Origin: Solitalea koreensis
Lineage (GTDB): Bacteria > Bacteroidota > Bacteroidia > Sphingobacteriales > Sphingobacteriaceae
Assembly: GCF_900182575.1 (NCBI RefSeq)
Contig: NZ_FXSZ01000001.1
Location: forward strand, 124,001-188,000
DNA: 64,000 nt
Direction of reading: 5' to 3'
Both the position numbers and the translations under genes were made by a program. A model generated the notes under the pieces. It was not told the DNA's origin. It did no database searches and saw nothing but the letters and a program-made list of their open reading frames with translations. Below are positions 53,433 through 62,222 of this stretch, one piece after another. Each line of letters starts with the position of its first letter. Positions within the stretch are counted from its first letter, which is position 1.

Positions 53433-54248
53433 TTAAATTGATGAAATCAGTTCTTTTAAAATTAATGTCATTTTAGGCTCTGCTTGCTCAGCTACTGCAA
53501 TTATCTCCTGAAGATTCACTGGTTTTAATGTTTCAGGAAAGCATTCATCAGTAATAACTGAAACAGCAAATACGGGCAAATTCATATGATTGGCCACAAT
53601 TACTTCAGGAACCGTACTCATACCCACAACATCTCCACCAATGATTCGAAGATAGCGATATTCAGCTCTTGTTTCCAAGTTAGGGCCTGATACACTTACA
53701 TAAACACCAGTATGTGCCTTAATTTGATGTTTCTTTGCAATTTCTTGTGCTTTAACAATTAGTTCTTTGTCGTAAGGAATTGACATATCAGGAAAGCGAG
53801 GTCCGAAATAATCAAGATTGTGACCTCGTAAAGGATTATCTGGCAACAGATTAATATGATCTTCAATAATCATTAAGTCACCCTTTCGATAATCAGGATT
53901 TAGCCCACCACATGCATTCGATACAAATAACTTTTCAGCACCCAATAGCTTCATTACTCTAACCGGGAAAGTAATTTGCTGCATGGAATAGCCTTCATAA
54001 TAATGCAAACGACCTTGCATTGCTACAACTTTACGGCCTCCAATTTCACCAAAAATTAATTTACCGGTATGAAATTCTACTGTTGCAATCGGAAAATTCG
54101 GAATGTTTGAGTACATCAATTCGTACTTAACATCTATATCACTTACCAGTTTACCAAGACCTGTCCCCAGTATAATACCGAATTCAGGCTTAAAGCCTTC
54201 AATTTTCTTTTCTATATAATCTACTGTTGTTCTTAATCTATCCAACAT
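53433..54248 (-). CDS. Purine-nucleoside phosphorylase (trimeric class)
   Basis: The ATG at 54248 gives 271 residues; a TTG at 54254 is an alternative. Visible motifs are ILGTGLGKL, ATVEFHTGKL, the substrate pocket region MQGRLHYYEGYSMQQITFPVRV, SNACGGLNP, SVSGPNLETRAEYR and VVGMSTVPEVIVA. It splits purine nucleosides with phosphate for salvage. It overlaps the lpxK stop by 11 bases and is followed by the porin gene after 3 bases, so lpxK, this gene and the porin form one operon. Confidence 0.95.
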   Translation of the reverse strand: MLDRLRTTVDYIEKKIEGFKPEFGIILGTGLGKLVSDIDVKYELMYSNIPNFPIATVEFHTGKLIFGEIGGRKVVAMQGRLHYYEGYSMQQITFPVRVMKLLGAEKLFVSNACGGLNPDYRKGDLMIIEDHINLLPDNPLRGHNLDYFGPRFPDMSIPYDKELIVKAQEIAKKHQIKAHTGVYVSVSGPNLETRAEYRYLRIIGGDVVGMSTVPEVIVANHMNLPVFAVSVITDECFPETLKPVNLQEIIAVAEQAEPKMTLILKELISSI

Positions 54249-55287
54249 AGTCAAGTATCAGTTTGTCAAAATCACGTTTAAATCGATCACAAATTTCAGC
54301 CCGAATGGGTAAATAATGGATCGGCAAGTTAATAATTTCATTCTGCAGCTGCGGCTCTTGCAAACGCATTGCATCCTTTTCAGTAGTAATAATTAACTTA
54401 TTACCTCCAGGTATAGCAGAATAAGCATCGCTTAATTTTTCGATATCTCCTTTAGTAAATCGGTGGTGATCACCAAACTCAAGGTGAGTAATATTTTTAG
54501 AGTATTGTTCAAGGAAGTCAATCAACGGTCCTGTCTTCGCAATTCCGGTTAACAATACGATTTGTGTTTTTTTGTTGATTGCAGATAAAACCCAACTTTC
54601 AGATGAATTTGAATCAAGCAATTCCAGCTCCGCATAATTAATATAGGAGTAATATATCTGCTGACCGGGGAAGGGCCGAATACGGTTTTCAATAATCCGT
54701 TGATCCAATGGCGAGAATATTTTTGGCGCTTTAGTTACAACAATTATGTCGGCGCGTTTCATTCCTGATTTAGGTTCTCTCAAGTTCCCCGCCGGCAATA
54801 AAACCCATGGCTCAAATACTCTATGATAATCGATCAGTAAAACGGTAAGCCCGGCTTTTACCCTTCGATGCTGAAATGCATCATCTAAAAGGATAACCTG
54901 ATGATCATTTTTGAGTTGTTCTATTCCTTTAACCCTATTTTCAGAAACAGCAACTGAAATATCCTTAAACTTTACGTTAAGCTGTTTGGGTTCGTCGCCA
55001 ATTTGGCTAGAAGTTGACTCCTTACTTGCTAGTATAAAACCACTCGTTTTACGGCCATATCCTCGACTTAGGGTGGCTACTTTCTTTTTATCGGCAAGTA
55101 AGCGCACTAAATACTCAATCATTGGAGTTTTTCCGGCTCCACCAACTTCTAAATTTCCAACCACAATTATGGGAAGGTCAAACTGATTAGATTTGAAAAA
55201 ACCCAAATCATATAGCTTATTTCTAAGCATTACCAACAAACCATAAATGAGCGAGAAAGGATAAAGGAGTAAGCGCAATTTTTGCAT
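54238..55287 (-). CDS. lpxK: Tetraacyldisaccharide 4'-kinase
   Basis: The ATG at 55287 gives 349 residues (MQKLRLLLYPFSLIYG); the frame is open further upstream with a less natural Thr/Ala leader. The hydrophobic N-terminus anchors it to the inner membrane. The P-loop VGNLEVGGAGKTPM is at about 43-56, and the DDAFQHRR motif of the family is present. It phosphorylates the lipid A precursor disaccharide. It is the first gene of the lpxK-PNP-porin set, downstream of the FKBP gene by 86 bases. Confidence 0.95.
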   Translation of the reverse strand: MQKLRLLLYPFSLIYGLLVMLRNKLYDLGFFKSNQFDLPIIVVGNLEVGGAGKTPMIEYLVRLLADKKKVATLSRGYGRKTSGFILASKESTSSQIGDEPKQLNVKFKDISVAVSENRVKGIEQLKNDHQVILLDDAFQHRRVKAGLTVLLIDYHRVFEPWVLLPAGNLREPKSGMKRADIIVVTKAPKIFSPLDQRIIENRIRPFPGQQIYYSYINYAELELLDSNSSESWVLSAINKKTQIVLLTGIAKTGPLIDFLEQYSKNITHLEFGDHHRFTKGDIEKLSDAYSAIPGGNKLIITTEKDAMRLQEPQLQNEIINLPIHYLPIRAEICDRFKRDFDKLILDYVG

Positions 55288-55373
55288 AGGAGATAAATTA
55301 GTTGCAGTAGCAGAAACAGTTGCAGTAAATGTTGTTGACAAACTGCTCCTGTCACTGCCACTGAAAACCTGTT

Positions 55374-55859
55374 TTAGTGATGTTCGCCACCATCAGGGTG
55401 AACGTGACCGTGAGCAACTTCAGATTCAGAAGCCTCACGCATACTTTCAACTTTTACATCAAAAAATAATGTTTGTCCGGCAAGAGGATGATTACCGTCA
55501 ACAACTACTTTATCACCATCCAATTCAATAATACGAATTACCATTGGCTGACCATCACCCATTGTTTGAAACTGCATTCCTACTTCTAATTCAGCATCAG
55601 ATGGGAAATTTTGACGAGGTGCAGCGAAGACCAATGATTCATCAAACTCTCCGTATCCATCCGCTGGAGCTACTTCAACAAGTTTAGCATCACCAATCTT
55701 CAAGCCTTCTAATTCTTTCTCCAAACCGGGAATTATATTATAGCTGCCATGCAAATACTCAAGCGGTTGGCCTGGCTGCGACTGATCGAGCACATCTTTT
55801 TTGTCATTAGTCAGTGTGTAAGAAATTCCTACCACTTTACCGTTTTTGATAGTTTCCAT
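55374..55859 (-). CDS. FKBP/SlyD-type peptidyl-prolyl isomerase
   Basis: The ATG at 55859 gives 161 residues (METIKNGKVVGISYTLTN). The FKBP half shows LEYLHGSYNIIPGLEKELEG and the insert-in-flap region AADGYGEFDESLV-like segment (APADGYGEFDESLVFAAPR); the IF domain and VVDGNHPLAGQTLFFDVKV follow. The His-rich C-terminus (HGHVHPDGGEHH) is typical of SlyD and may bind metals. It is a cytoplasmic folding helper. A perfect -7 box lies just upstream. Confidence 0.93.
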   Translation of the reverse strand: METIKNGKVVGISYTLTNDKKDVLDQSQPGQPLEYLHGSYNIIPGLEKELEGLKIGDAKLVEVAPADGYGEFDESLVFAAPRQNFPSDAELEVGMQFQTMGDGQPMVIRIIELDGDKVVVDGNHPLAGQTLFFDVKVESMREASESEVAHGHVHPDGGEHH

Positions 55860-55876
55860 AATAATTATTTGAGGCA

Positions 55877-55884
55877 CAAAAGTA
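55877..55884 (-). promoter_or_regulatory. -7 promoter box of the FKBP gene
   Basis: On the minus strand TACTTTTG matches TAnnTTTG. The inferred start is about 14 bases before the ATG, supporting 55859 as the start over the upstream frame. Confidence 0.55.
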
Positions 55885-56047
55885 AATATAATTCTACGGG
55901 AATAACAGACAGCTAAAAGCTAAAAGCATAATTTAGAAAGAAAAACTTGGGGAAAACTGATCTTATCGAGCCCAAAGAATACTCTTTTTCTCTATTCTGC
56001 TATCCGCATTTCATTAAAATATCCTTCCCTTTGCCCTCATTCTTTGC

Positions 56048-56055
56048 TATCTTTG
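56048..56055 (+). promoter_or_regulatory. -7 promoter box of pruA
   Basis: TATCTTTG is a perfect TAnnTTTG, about 33 bases (from inferred start) before the ATG at 56092. Confidence 0.6.
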
Positions 56056-56091
56056 CCTCATTCTAATAAACCTTAACTTCTCTAATCAATC

Positions 56092-57771
56092 ATGTTAAAA
56101 GGATTCTTCAAAATTCCAACTCCATACAATGAACCTGTTTTGAGTTATGCTCCCGGTTCAGGAGAACGTACTCAATTAAAAGCAGCTTTAACCGAAGCTC
56201 GTTCTAAGCAAATCGAGGTCCCTATGTATATTGGCGGCGAGAAAGTGCTTACTGATAGAAAAGTAGCCTTACGCCCTCCTCATGATCATCAACATATTTT
56301 AGGTTATTACTCACAAGGCAGTAAAGAACATGTAACCCAGGCTATTAATGCAGCCTTAGCGGCTAAAGCTAAATGGGAAGACCTCGCTTGGGAACAGCGT
56401 GCAGCAATTTTCTTAAAAGCTGCCGATTTGATCGCTGGTCCTTACCGCGCTAAATTGAATGCAGCAACAATGCTGGGCCAATCGAAAAGTGCTTACCAGG
56501 CCGAGATCGATTCAGCTTGTGAAATCATCGACTTCTTGCGTTTCAACGTGGCCTACATGACTGAAATTTACAGTCAGCAAGTTGATTCGGCAAAAGGTGT
56601 ATGGAACCGTATTGAGCAACGTCCGCTTGAAGGTTTTGTTTTTGCACTTACTCCTTTCAATTTCACAGCTATAGCCGGTAATTTGCCAACTTCGGCAGCA
56701 TTGATGGGTAATGTTGTGGTTTGGAAACCCGCCAACACTCAAATTTATGCCGCAAATGTGCTGATGGAAGTTTTCCGTGAAGCAGGCGTTCCTGATGGCG
56801 TAATTAATTTGGTGTACGTTTCAGGTCCAGATGCAGGTGATGTAATCTTTAAACACCCTGACTTTGCAGGTATTCACTTTACAGGTTCTACCGAAGTGTT
56901 CCAAAATATTTGGAAAGAAATTGGCAACAACATTCATCGCTATAAAACCTATCCTAGAATTGTAGGTGAAACCGGAGGTAAAGACTTTATCCTGGTTCAC
57001 GGATCGGCAGATGTAGATGTTGCAAACACTGCGCTTGTTCGTGGCGCTTTTGAATACCAAGGACAAAAGTGTTCGGCGGCATCACGAGCTTACATTGCTA
57101 AGAGTATTTGGCCTTCGGTTAAGGAATTGATGGTGAAAGATATCGCTTCATTCAAAATCGGACCGGTTGAGAACTTCGAGAACTTCATCAATGCTGTTAT
57201 TGATGAAAAATCGTTCGATAAATTAGCTAAATATATCGACAACGCTAAAGCTGATCCAAATGTTGAAATCCTTGCGGGTGGCACTTATGATAAATCAAAA
57301 GGTTATTTTATCAACCCTACGGTGATTGTGGCTAAAGATCCTAAGTATGTTACGATGTGTGAAGAACTGTTCGGACCGGTACTTACTATTTTTGTATACG
57401 ACGATGCGCAATTCGATGAAACATTAAAATTGATTGACACCACATCGATTTATGCATTGACAGGTGCCGTAATCGCACAAGATCGTTACGCTATTGACCA
57501 GGCAACCCATGCCCTACGTAATGCAGCAGGTAACTTCTACATTAACGATAAATGTACTGGTGCTGTTGTTGGTCAACAACCGTTTGGTGGCGCACGAGGT
57601 TCAGGAACCAATGACAAAGCTGGCTCAATGATCAACTTATTGCGTTGGGTTTCTCCTCGCACAATTAAAGAAACTTTTGATCCTGCTAAAGATTATCGCT
57701 ATCCGTTTATGGCAGAAGACCTAGTAGAGAAAAAGGTTTCGGAAACTGTTGTGAGTGCAGATCAAAACTAA
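56092..57771 (+). CDS. pruA: L-glutamate gamma-semialdehyde (1-pyrroline-5-carboxylate) dehydrogenase
   Basis: 559 residues of the aldehyde dehydrogenase family. Catalytic Cys 327 (YQGQKCSAASRAYI) and Glu 293 (VGETGGKDF) are visible, as are the NAD-site FTGSTEVF and C-terminal FGPVLTIFVYDD. The start MLKGFFKIPTPYNEPVLSY and the length are typical of Bacteroidota PruA. It oxidises glutamate semialdehyde from proline to glutamate. No proline dehydrogenase is adjacent. Confidence 0.96.
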   Translation: MLKGFFKIPTPYNEPVLSYAPGSGERTQLKAALTEARSKQIEVPMYIGGEKVLTDRKVALRPPHDHQHILGYYSQGSKEHVTQAINAALAAKAKWEDLAWEQRAAIFLKAADLIAGPYRAKLNAATMLGQSKSAYQAEIDSACEIIDFLRFNVAYMTEIYSQQVDSAKGVWNRIEQRPLEGFVFALTPFNFTAIAGNLPTSAALMGNVVVWKPANTQIYAANVLMEVFREAGVPDGVINLVYVSGPDAGDVIFKHPDFAGIHFTGSTEVFQNIWKEIGNNIHRYKTYPRIVGETGGKDFILVHGSADVDVANTALVRGAFEYQGQKCSAASRAYIAKSIWPSVKELMVKDIASFKIGPVENFENFINAVIDEKSFDKLAKYIDNAKADPNVEILAGGTYDKSKGYFINPTVIVAKDPKYVTMCEELFGPVLTIFVYDDAQFDETLKLIDTTSIYALTGAVIAQDRYAIDQATHALRNAAGNFYINDKCTGAVVGQQPFGGARGSGTNDKAGSMINLLRWVSPRTIKETFDPAKDYRYPFMAEDLVEKKVSETVVSADQN

Positions 57772-57794
57772 TTTTTAAAACAACTATTACAATA

Positions 57795-57832
57795 GAAAGC
57801 CGGTTAACTAATAATTAACCGGCTTTCTTATT
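57795..57832 (+). terminator. Terminator after pruA
   Basis: GAAAGCCGGTTAA pairs with TTAACCGGCTTTC and a T-rich tail follows. Confidence 0.9.
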
Positions 57833-57982
57833 AGTACCCAACAACACATGTTAACTTAATATAAATGACACGTTTTAAAGCACTTAACCAATCCACCTGA
57901 AGTACAATTCATTATAACCATCCTTTACAGAGGTTTTATATTTTGTTAATATTAAATTAACCTAGCGCTACCTTTCAATTAA

Positions 57983-57990
57983 TATTTTTG
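57983..57990 (+). promoter_or_regulatory. -7 promoter box of the porin gene
   Basis: TATTTTTG matches TAnnTTTG; the leader to the ATG at 58085 would be about 91 bases, long for this window, and the rest of the 57833-58084 gap holds no gene. Confidence 0.45.
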
Positions 57991-58084
57991 CAGCGTTAAG
58001 TTTACAATTTATTAACAGGAAGTGAATTTTAAGCTTAACTTAAAAAACGAACTTAATAATAGAAACAATTTACTCAGTTAACCC

Positions 58085-59368
58085 ATGTTAAATCAGACTT
58101 TCCGAAAAGGTTTCGGATTTATTGCGCTAGTATTATTATTTGCCTTACCATTTGCATCTTCTGCTCAGGTTCCCGTTCCGATTAAAGACACAACAAGAAC
58201 CTTATTATTAACCGGTTACATTCAAACTCAATATCAACATGCTGATTCAGCAGGCATTCCTTCTTACGACGGAGGTGATTTTACATCAAATCTGGATTCA
58301 CGTTTTGCCATTCGGAGAGCTCGTATTCAAGCAGATTACACCCGAAAGTTCATTACTGGAACTATTCAGTTCGATTTGGTTCCTACTAGTGTTCGAATAA
58401 CTGATGCTTATCTTCAATTTTCGGATCCAAAATTCCAAACCTTCAATTTAGGAATGGGTTTAACGAATGTACCCTTTGGCTATGAAGTTCTTGCAAGTAG
58501 TTACTCACTTGAATCGATTGAAAGAAGTCGTTTAATTCAAACCTTATTCCCTGATGAAAAAGATTTGGGAGCTCATTTGATTGTGCAGTCGCCTCAGGCC
58601 AAATGGAACACTTTAAAATTATCATTGGCATTGGTAAATGGATCAGGACGTAACTTTAACGACTACGACAGCCGTAAGAACTTTGTAACCAGTTTACAAT
58701 TCGACGCTTCTAAATTATTAAAGAAATCATCCGCTCTAAACCAATTAGGTGTAGGTGTTTCTTATTATAACGGAGGAGTACGCAACAATACAAATTCAAT
58801 GTTCTATAACGGAACTGATGCATTAGGAAATAAAGGTTTTATTGAAAAACCAGTTACGGTTGGAGATTATGCAACGCGACGTTACACCGGTGCACACTTC
58901 TTGATCGGAGTAAAAAGCGTTTTGGGCACAACCAAATTCAATACAGAATATATTTCGGGTAAACAACCTGGAGTTGCTGCAGGAGGTGCCATTAGTGGCC
59001 CATTAGCTTCGCGCAGCTTTGGAGTTCAGCCTGCAACCCCCCTTTACAATAGAGAGTTTGAAGGTTACTATTTTACGCTAACACAATCATTGGGCAAACT
59101 CCCTGTATTTGTAGTTGCAAAATATGATTATTACGATCCTAACACCTTTGTTAGTGGTAAAACCATTGGCTTAGCCGGTAATTTAACTAACGCTGGTGAT
59201 ATTGCTTACAACACTTGGGGTCTTGGAAGTTTCGTTAACATCTACAAAGGAGCTGCCCGCTTAGCAATTTATTATGACTTTGTTACAAACGAATCCACTT
59301 CGGTTACGGCTTATACACATGATATTAAGGATGATGTATTTACGGTAAGAGCACAGTTCAAATTCTAA
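58085..59368 (+). CDS. Phosphate-selective porin O/P-like outer-membrane protein
   Basis: 427 residues with a signal peptide (GFIALVLLFALPFASSAQ). The barrel shows GYIQTQYQHADSAG, RFAIRRARIQADYTRKF, GTIQFDLVPTSVRITDAYLQF and ends in VRAQFKF with a terminal Phe. The repeated strand pattern and the RRAR segment fit the OprP/OprO-like porin family. The solute is probably an anion, but this is inference. A terminator follows. Confidence 0.88.
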   Translation: MLNQTFRKGFGFIALVLLFALPFASSAQVPVPIKDTTRTLLLTGYIQTQYQHADSAGIPSYDGGDFTSNLDSRFAIRRARIQADYTRKFITGTIQFDLVPTSVRITDAYLQFSDPKFQTFNLGMGLTNVPFGYEVLASSYSLESIERSRLIQTLFPDEKDLGAHLIVQSPQAKWNTLKLSLALVNGSGRNFNDYDSRKNFVTSLQFDASKLLKKSSALNQLGVGVSYYNGGVRNNTNSMFYNGTDALGNKGFIEKPVTVGDYATRRYTGAHFLIGVKSVLGTTKFNTEYISGKQPGVAAGGAISGPLASRSFGVQPATPLYNREFEGYYFTLTQSLGKLPVFVVAKYDYYDPNTFVSGKTIGLAGNLTNAGDIAYNTWGLGSFVNIYKGAARLAIYYDFVTNESTSVTAYTHDIKDDVFTVRAQFKF

Positions 59369-59390
59369 AAAAAATAAGCGCACCATTAAT

Positions 59391-59424
59391 AAAACAGGCA
59401 AGCCAATGGTTTGCCTGTTTTTGT
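59391..59424 (+). terminator. Terminator after the porin gene
   Basis: AAACAGGCAA / TTGCCTGTTT stem with a 9-base loop, then TTG. The next promoter box begins directly after it. Confidence 0.85.
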
Positions 59425-59432
59425 TAAATTTG
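59425..59432 (+). promoter_or_regulatory. -7 promoter box of the carboxyltransferase gene
   Basis: TAAATTTG is a perfect TAnnTTTG; the inferred start is about 21 bases before the GTG start codon at 59457. Confidence 0.55.
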
Positions 59433-59456
59433 AGGCACAATCAATAAATAAATCAG

Positions 59457-60995
59457 GTGCACAGAATAGATAATTTACTTCAAAAACGCGATGAGGCTCT
59501 CCTCGGAGGAGGTCAAAAACGTATCGATAGTCAACATAAAAAAAGAAAACTTACCGCTCGTGAACGTATTCATTTTTTAATGGATGAAGGTTCATTTGAA
59601 GAAATTGGCATGCTTGTAACCCATCGCGCCTCAGACTTTGGCTTAGAAGAAGAAATCTATCCGGGTGATGGAGTAGTTACCGGTTACGGAAATGTTAATG
59701 GTCGATTGGTTTATGTATATGCTCAGGATTTTACTGTTTTCGGCGGATCATTGTCGGAAACACATGCCGAAAAAATCTGCAAAATCATGGACCTGTCCTT
59801 AAAAAATGGAGCGCCTATCATTGGTTTAAATGACTCGGGAGGAGCCCGTATTCAAGAAGGGGTGGTTTCATTAGGAGGCTATGCCGACATTTTTTACCGT
59901 AACACCTTAGCTTCAGGGGTAGTACCTCAAATTTCAGCAATCATGGGTCCTTGTGCCGGTGGTGCGGTTTACTCCCCTGCTCTTACCGACTTTATTTTAA
60001 TGGTCGAGAATACTTCCTATATGTTCGTTACCGGTCCTAATGTTGTAAAAACGGTAACGCACGAAGAAGTAAGCGCCGAAGAATTAGGAGGCGCGTCTAC
60101 CCATTCAAGCAAATCAGGAGTTACTCATTTTTCATGCGCAAATGAAATTGAGTGCATCAACAACATTAAAAAGCTGCTGAGCTACATGCCTCAGAATTGT
60201 GAGGACGATCCGGCTATATTGGATTATGAATTTACTGATGAAATAAGAACAGCGCTTGATGGAATTGTACCTCAAAATGCCAATCAGCCTTATGATATTC
60301 GTGAGGTGATTGAAAATACAATTGATGAAGGCTCATTCTTCGAGGTACATAAAAACTTTGCTGAAAACATTGTGGTCGGGTTTGCTCGCATTGGGGGCCG
60401 CAGCATTGGCATTGTAGCTAACCAACCTGCATTTTTAGCAGGAGTGCTCGATATACACGCCTCCACCAAAGGTGCTCGTTTTGTGCGTTTCTGTGATTCA
60501 TTCAACATTCCTTTATTGGTTTTTGAAGATGTACCCGGCTTTTTGCCAGGCACTGATCAGGAGTGGAATGGAATCATCAATCATGGAGCAAAACTTTTAT
60601 ATGCGTTCTGCGAAGCAACCGTTCCAAGAATTACGGTTATTACCCGTAAAGCCTATGGTGGTGCTTATTGCGTAATGAATTCGAAACACATCGGTGCCGA
60701 CATGAATTTCGCATGGCCAACGGCGGAAATTGCTGTAATGGGGGCCAAAGGAGCTGCAGAAATTATCTTCAAAAAAGAAATTTCAAGCGCTGATGATCAA
60801 TATGTAAAACTGGTTGAAAAAGAAAGTCAATACTCTGAAATGTTTGCCAACCCTTACCGGGCGGCTGAACGTGGTTTTGTTGATGAGGTAATTCTTCCAA
60901 ATGAAACACGCATAAAACTGATTAAGGCGTTCCGCATGCTGGAAAATAAATCCGTTAAAAATCCAAGAAAAAAACACGGGAACATTCCTTTATAG
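59457..60995 (+). CDS. Acyl-CoA carboxylase carboxyltransferase (beta) subunit
   Basis: 512 residues starting at GTG 59457; an in-frame stop lies 4 codons upstream. The N-terminus LLGGGQKRIDSQHKKRKLTARERI and the two carboxyltransferase domains (GLNDSGGARIQEGV; CAGGAVYSPALTDFI; VFEDVPGFLPGTDQEW; KAYGGAYCVM) fit propionyl-CoA or methylmalonyl-CoA carboxylase/decarboxylase beta subunits. No biotin carboxylase or BCCP gene is in the window, so the partner lies elsewhere. It moves carboxyl groups from biotin to acyl-CoA. Confidence 0.93.
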   Translation: MHRIDNLLQKRDEALLGGGQKRIDSQHKKRKLTARERIHFLMDEGSFEEIGMLVTHRASDFGLEEEIYPGDGVVTGYGNVNGRLVYVYAQDFTVFGGSLSETHAEKICKIMDLSLKNGAPIIGLNDSGGARIQEGVVSLGGYADIFYRNTLASGVVPQISAIMGPCAGGAVYSPALTDFILMVENTSYMFVTGPNVVKTVTHEEVSAEELGGASTHSSKSGVTHFSCANEIECINNIKKLLSYMPQNCEDDPAILDYEFTDEIRTALDGIVPQNANQPYDIREVIENTIDEGSFFEVHKNFAENIVVGFARIGGRSIGIVANQPAFLAGVLDIHASTKGARFVRFCDSFNIPLLVFEDVPGFLPGTDQEWNGIINHGAKLLYAFCEATVPRITVITRKAYGGAYCVMNSKHIGADMNFAWPTAEIAVMGAKGAAEIIFKKEISSADDQYVKLVEKESQYSEMFANPYRAAERGFVDEVILPNETRIKLIKAFRMLENKSVKNPRKKHGNIPL

Positions 60996-61006
60996 TATTG
61001 AGTATT

Positions 61007-61050
61007 GAGTCCAAATCGTAACAATTGTGATCGATTTGGACTCATAGTAT
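61007..61050. terminator. Hairpin between convergent genes
   Basis: A perfect 12-bp stem GAGTCCAAATCG (61007-61018) with its complement at 61032-61043, loop of 13 bases. It lies between the carboxyltransferase stop and the convergent methyltransferase stop. The T-run is weak. Confidence 0.6.
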
Positions 61051-61097
61051 TTTCTGCACTTCTTTCGACATTAACTTTTTACCCCACTGCTTACTTC

Positions 61098-61832
61098 CTA
61101 CTTCCGACCAACCCTCAACAAAACCGGAAATGTAATTTTCTTAGAAGGAGCATCTCCCCAACAGTCCATCAATTTTGTACTAATTGCATCAATGGGATTT
61201 TTGTTATTCTTTTCGATGTAATGCTGAACCGCCGACCAGGTATTCAAATATCCAATCAATTCATCGAACGACCAATTAGCTGTTATTGTTAAGGATGGAC
61301 ATTCTATTTCTTTATAAGGGAAAGGAATAGTTTGATATAATTCATCCAGGTACTTTCGTTCCTCATCCCAATATGGGCCGGTTATGTCTTTGTATAAATG
61401 ATTTATGATTTTATCCGTTTCAGCATCAATTGATAGCAAGTAATACCCAATAACAGCAATAACCCCTTGAGGCTTTAATACCCTTTCAACCTCTGCATAA
61501 AATTTCTCAAAATCAAACCAATGAATAGCCTGGGCAATGGTAATCAAATCAAAAAAATCAGATTGAAACGATGTTTGCTCAGCCGGCTCAACTTTGTATT
61601 CGATATTACTTTTTTTAACTGCATGTGTGATTTGTTTTTCACTTATATCCGTTGCATAAACATGCTCAAAAATTTCAGCTAGATCTGCAGCGACTTGCCC
61701 GTTCCCGGTTCCACAATCCCAGGCATTCTTTTTTTGCGTCACTATCTCCTTTAAAAAACCGAAAAGTTCAGCCGGATAAGTAGGTCTGAATTGTGCGTAT
61801 AATTTTGAGTGTTTAGAGAAATTGTCTTTCAT
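61098..61832 (-). CDS. Class I SAM-dependent methyltransferase
   Basis: 244 residues. Motif I is AWDCGTGNGQVAADLAE (about 38-54), motif II/III region VYATDISEKQI and the post-II FDLITIAQAIHWFDFEKFY, then EVERVLKPQGVIAVIGY. This is a Methyltransf_11-type cytoplasmic enzyme; the acceptor is unknown. The C-terminal half (YLDELYQTIPFPYKEIECPSL) is family-specific. It has no operon partner. Confidence 0.88.
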   Translation of the reverse strand: MKDNFSKHSKLYAQFRPTYPAELFGFLKEIVTQKKNAWDCGTGNGQVAADLAEIFEHVYATDISEKQITHAVKKSNIEYKVEPAEQTSFQSDFFDLITIAQAIHWFDFEKFYAEVERVLKPQGVIAVIGYYLLSIDAETDKIINHLYKDITGPYWDEERKYLDELYQTIPFPYKEIECPSLTITANWSFDELIGYLNTWSAVQHYIEKNNKNPIDAISTKLMDCWGDAPSKKITFPVLLRVGRK

Positions 61833-62222
61833 CGTTTCAATTTTCTAACTAACGCTAAAAAAGATGCCATTTAAGGGTCTCAACGCCCAGGTCTTCATTA
61901 GTTAGGCCGAATTTATCGATTTGTTTTCGAATCCCTTTAACCATGCCCAATCTTTCAGATTACTGAAGCTGCTGTCCTTGTTGCAAAAAAGGCATACTGA
62001 TCACCCTTGAGTTGTTTGACAAGCGAGGGGCTCTCGCCAAAACTACACTCCCCATATCAACTGATTTTATGGGTAAGAGAACTATGCGCCTACCCCAAAG
62101 AAATCGGCCACTAAAAGCTCCTTAAAATAAAACAGGCGGCATCTTCTTAAAATGCAGGGATGCACATGAATATTTTCTTTAAAAAGCATAAATTACCATC
62201 TTTACATCCAAATTCAAATCAA
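61833..62222. other. Intergenic stretch, no supported gene
   Basis: About 390 bases. The minus strand holds a 29-codon frame (61855-61944, MVKGIRKQIDKFGLTNEDL...) that looks coding-like but is too short to support and may be a relic. The plus strand has only the upstream extension of the M42 gene. Confidence 0.35.
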
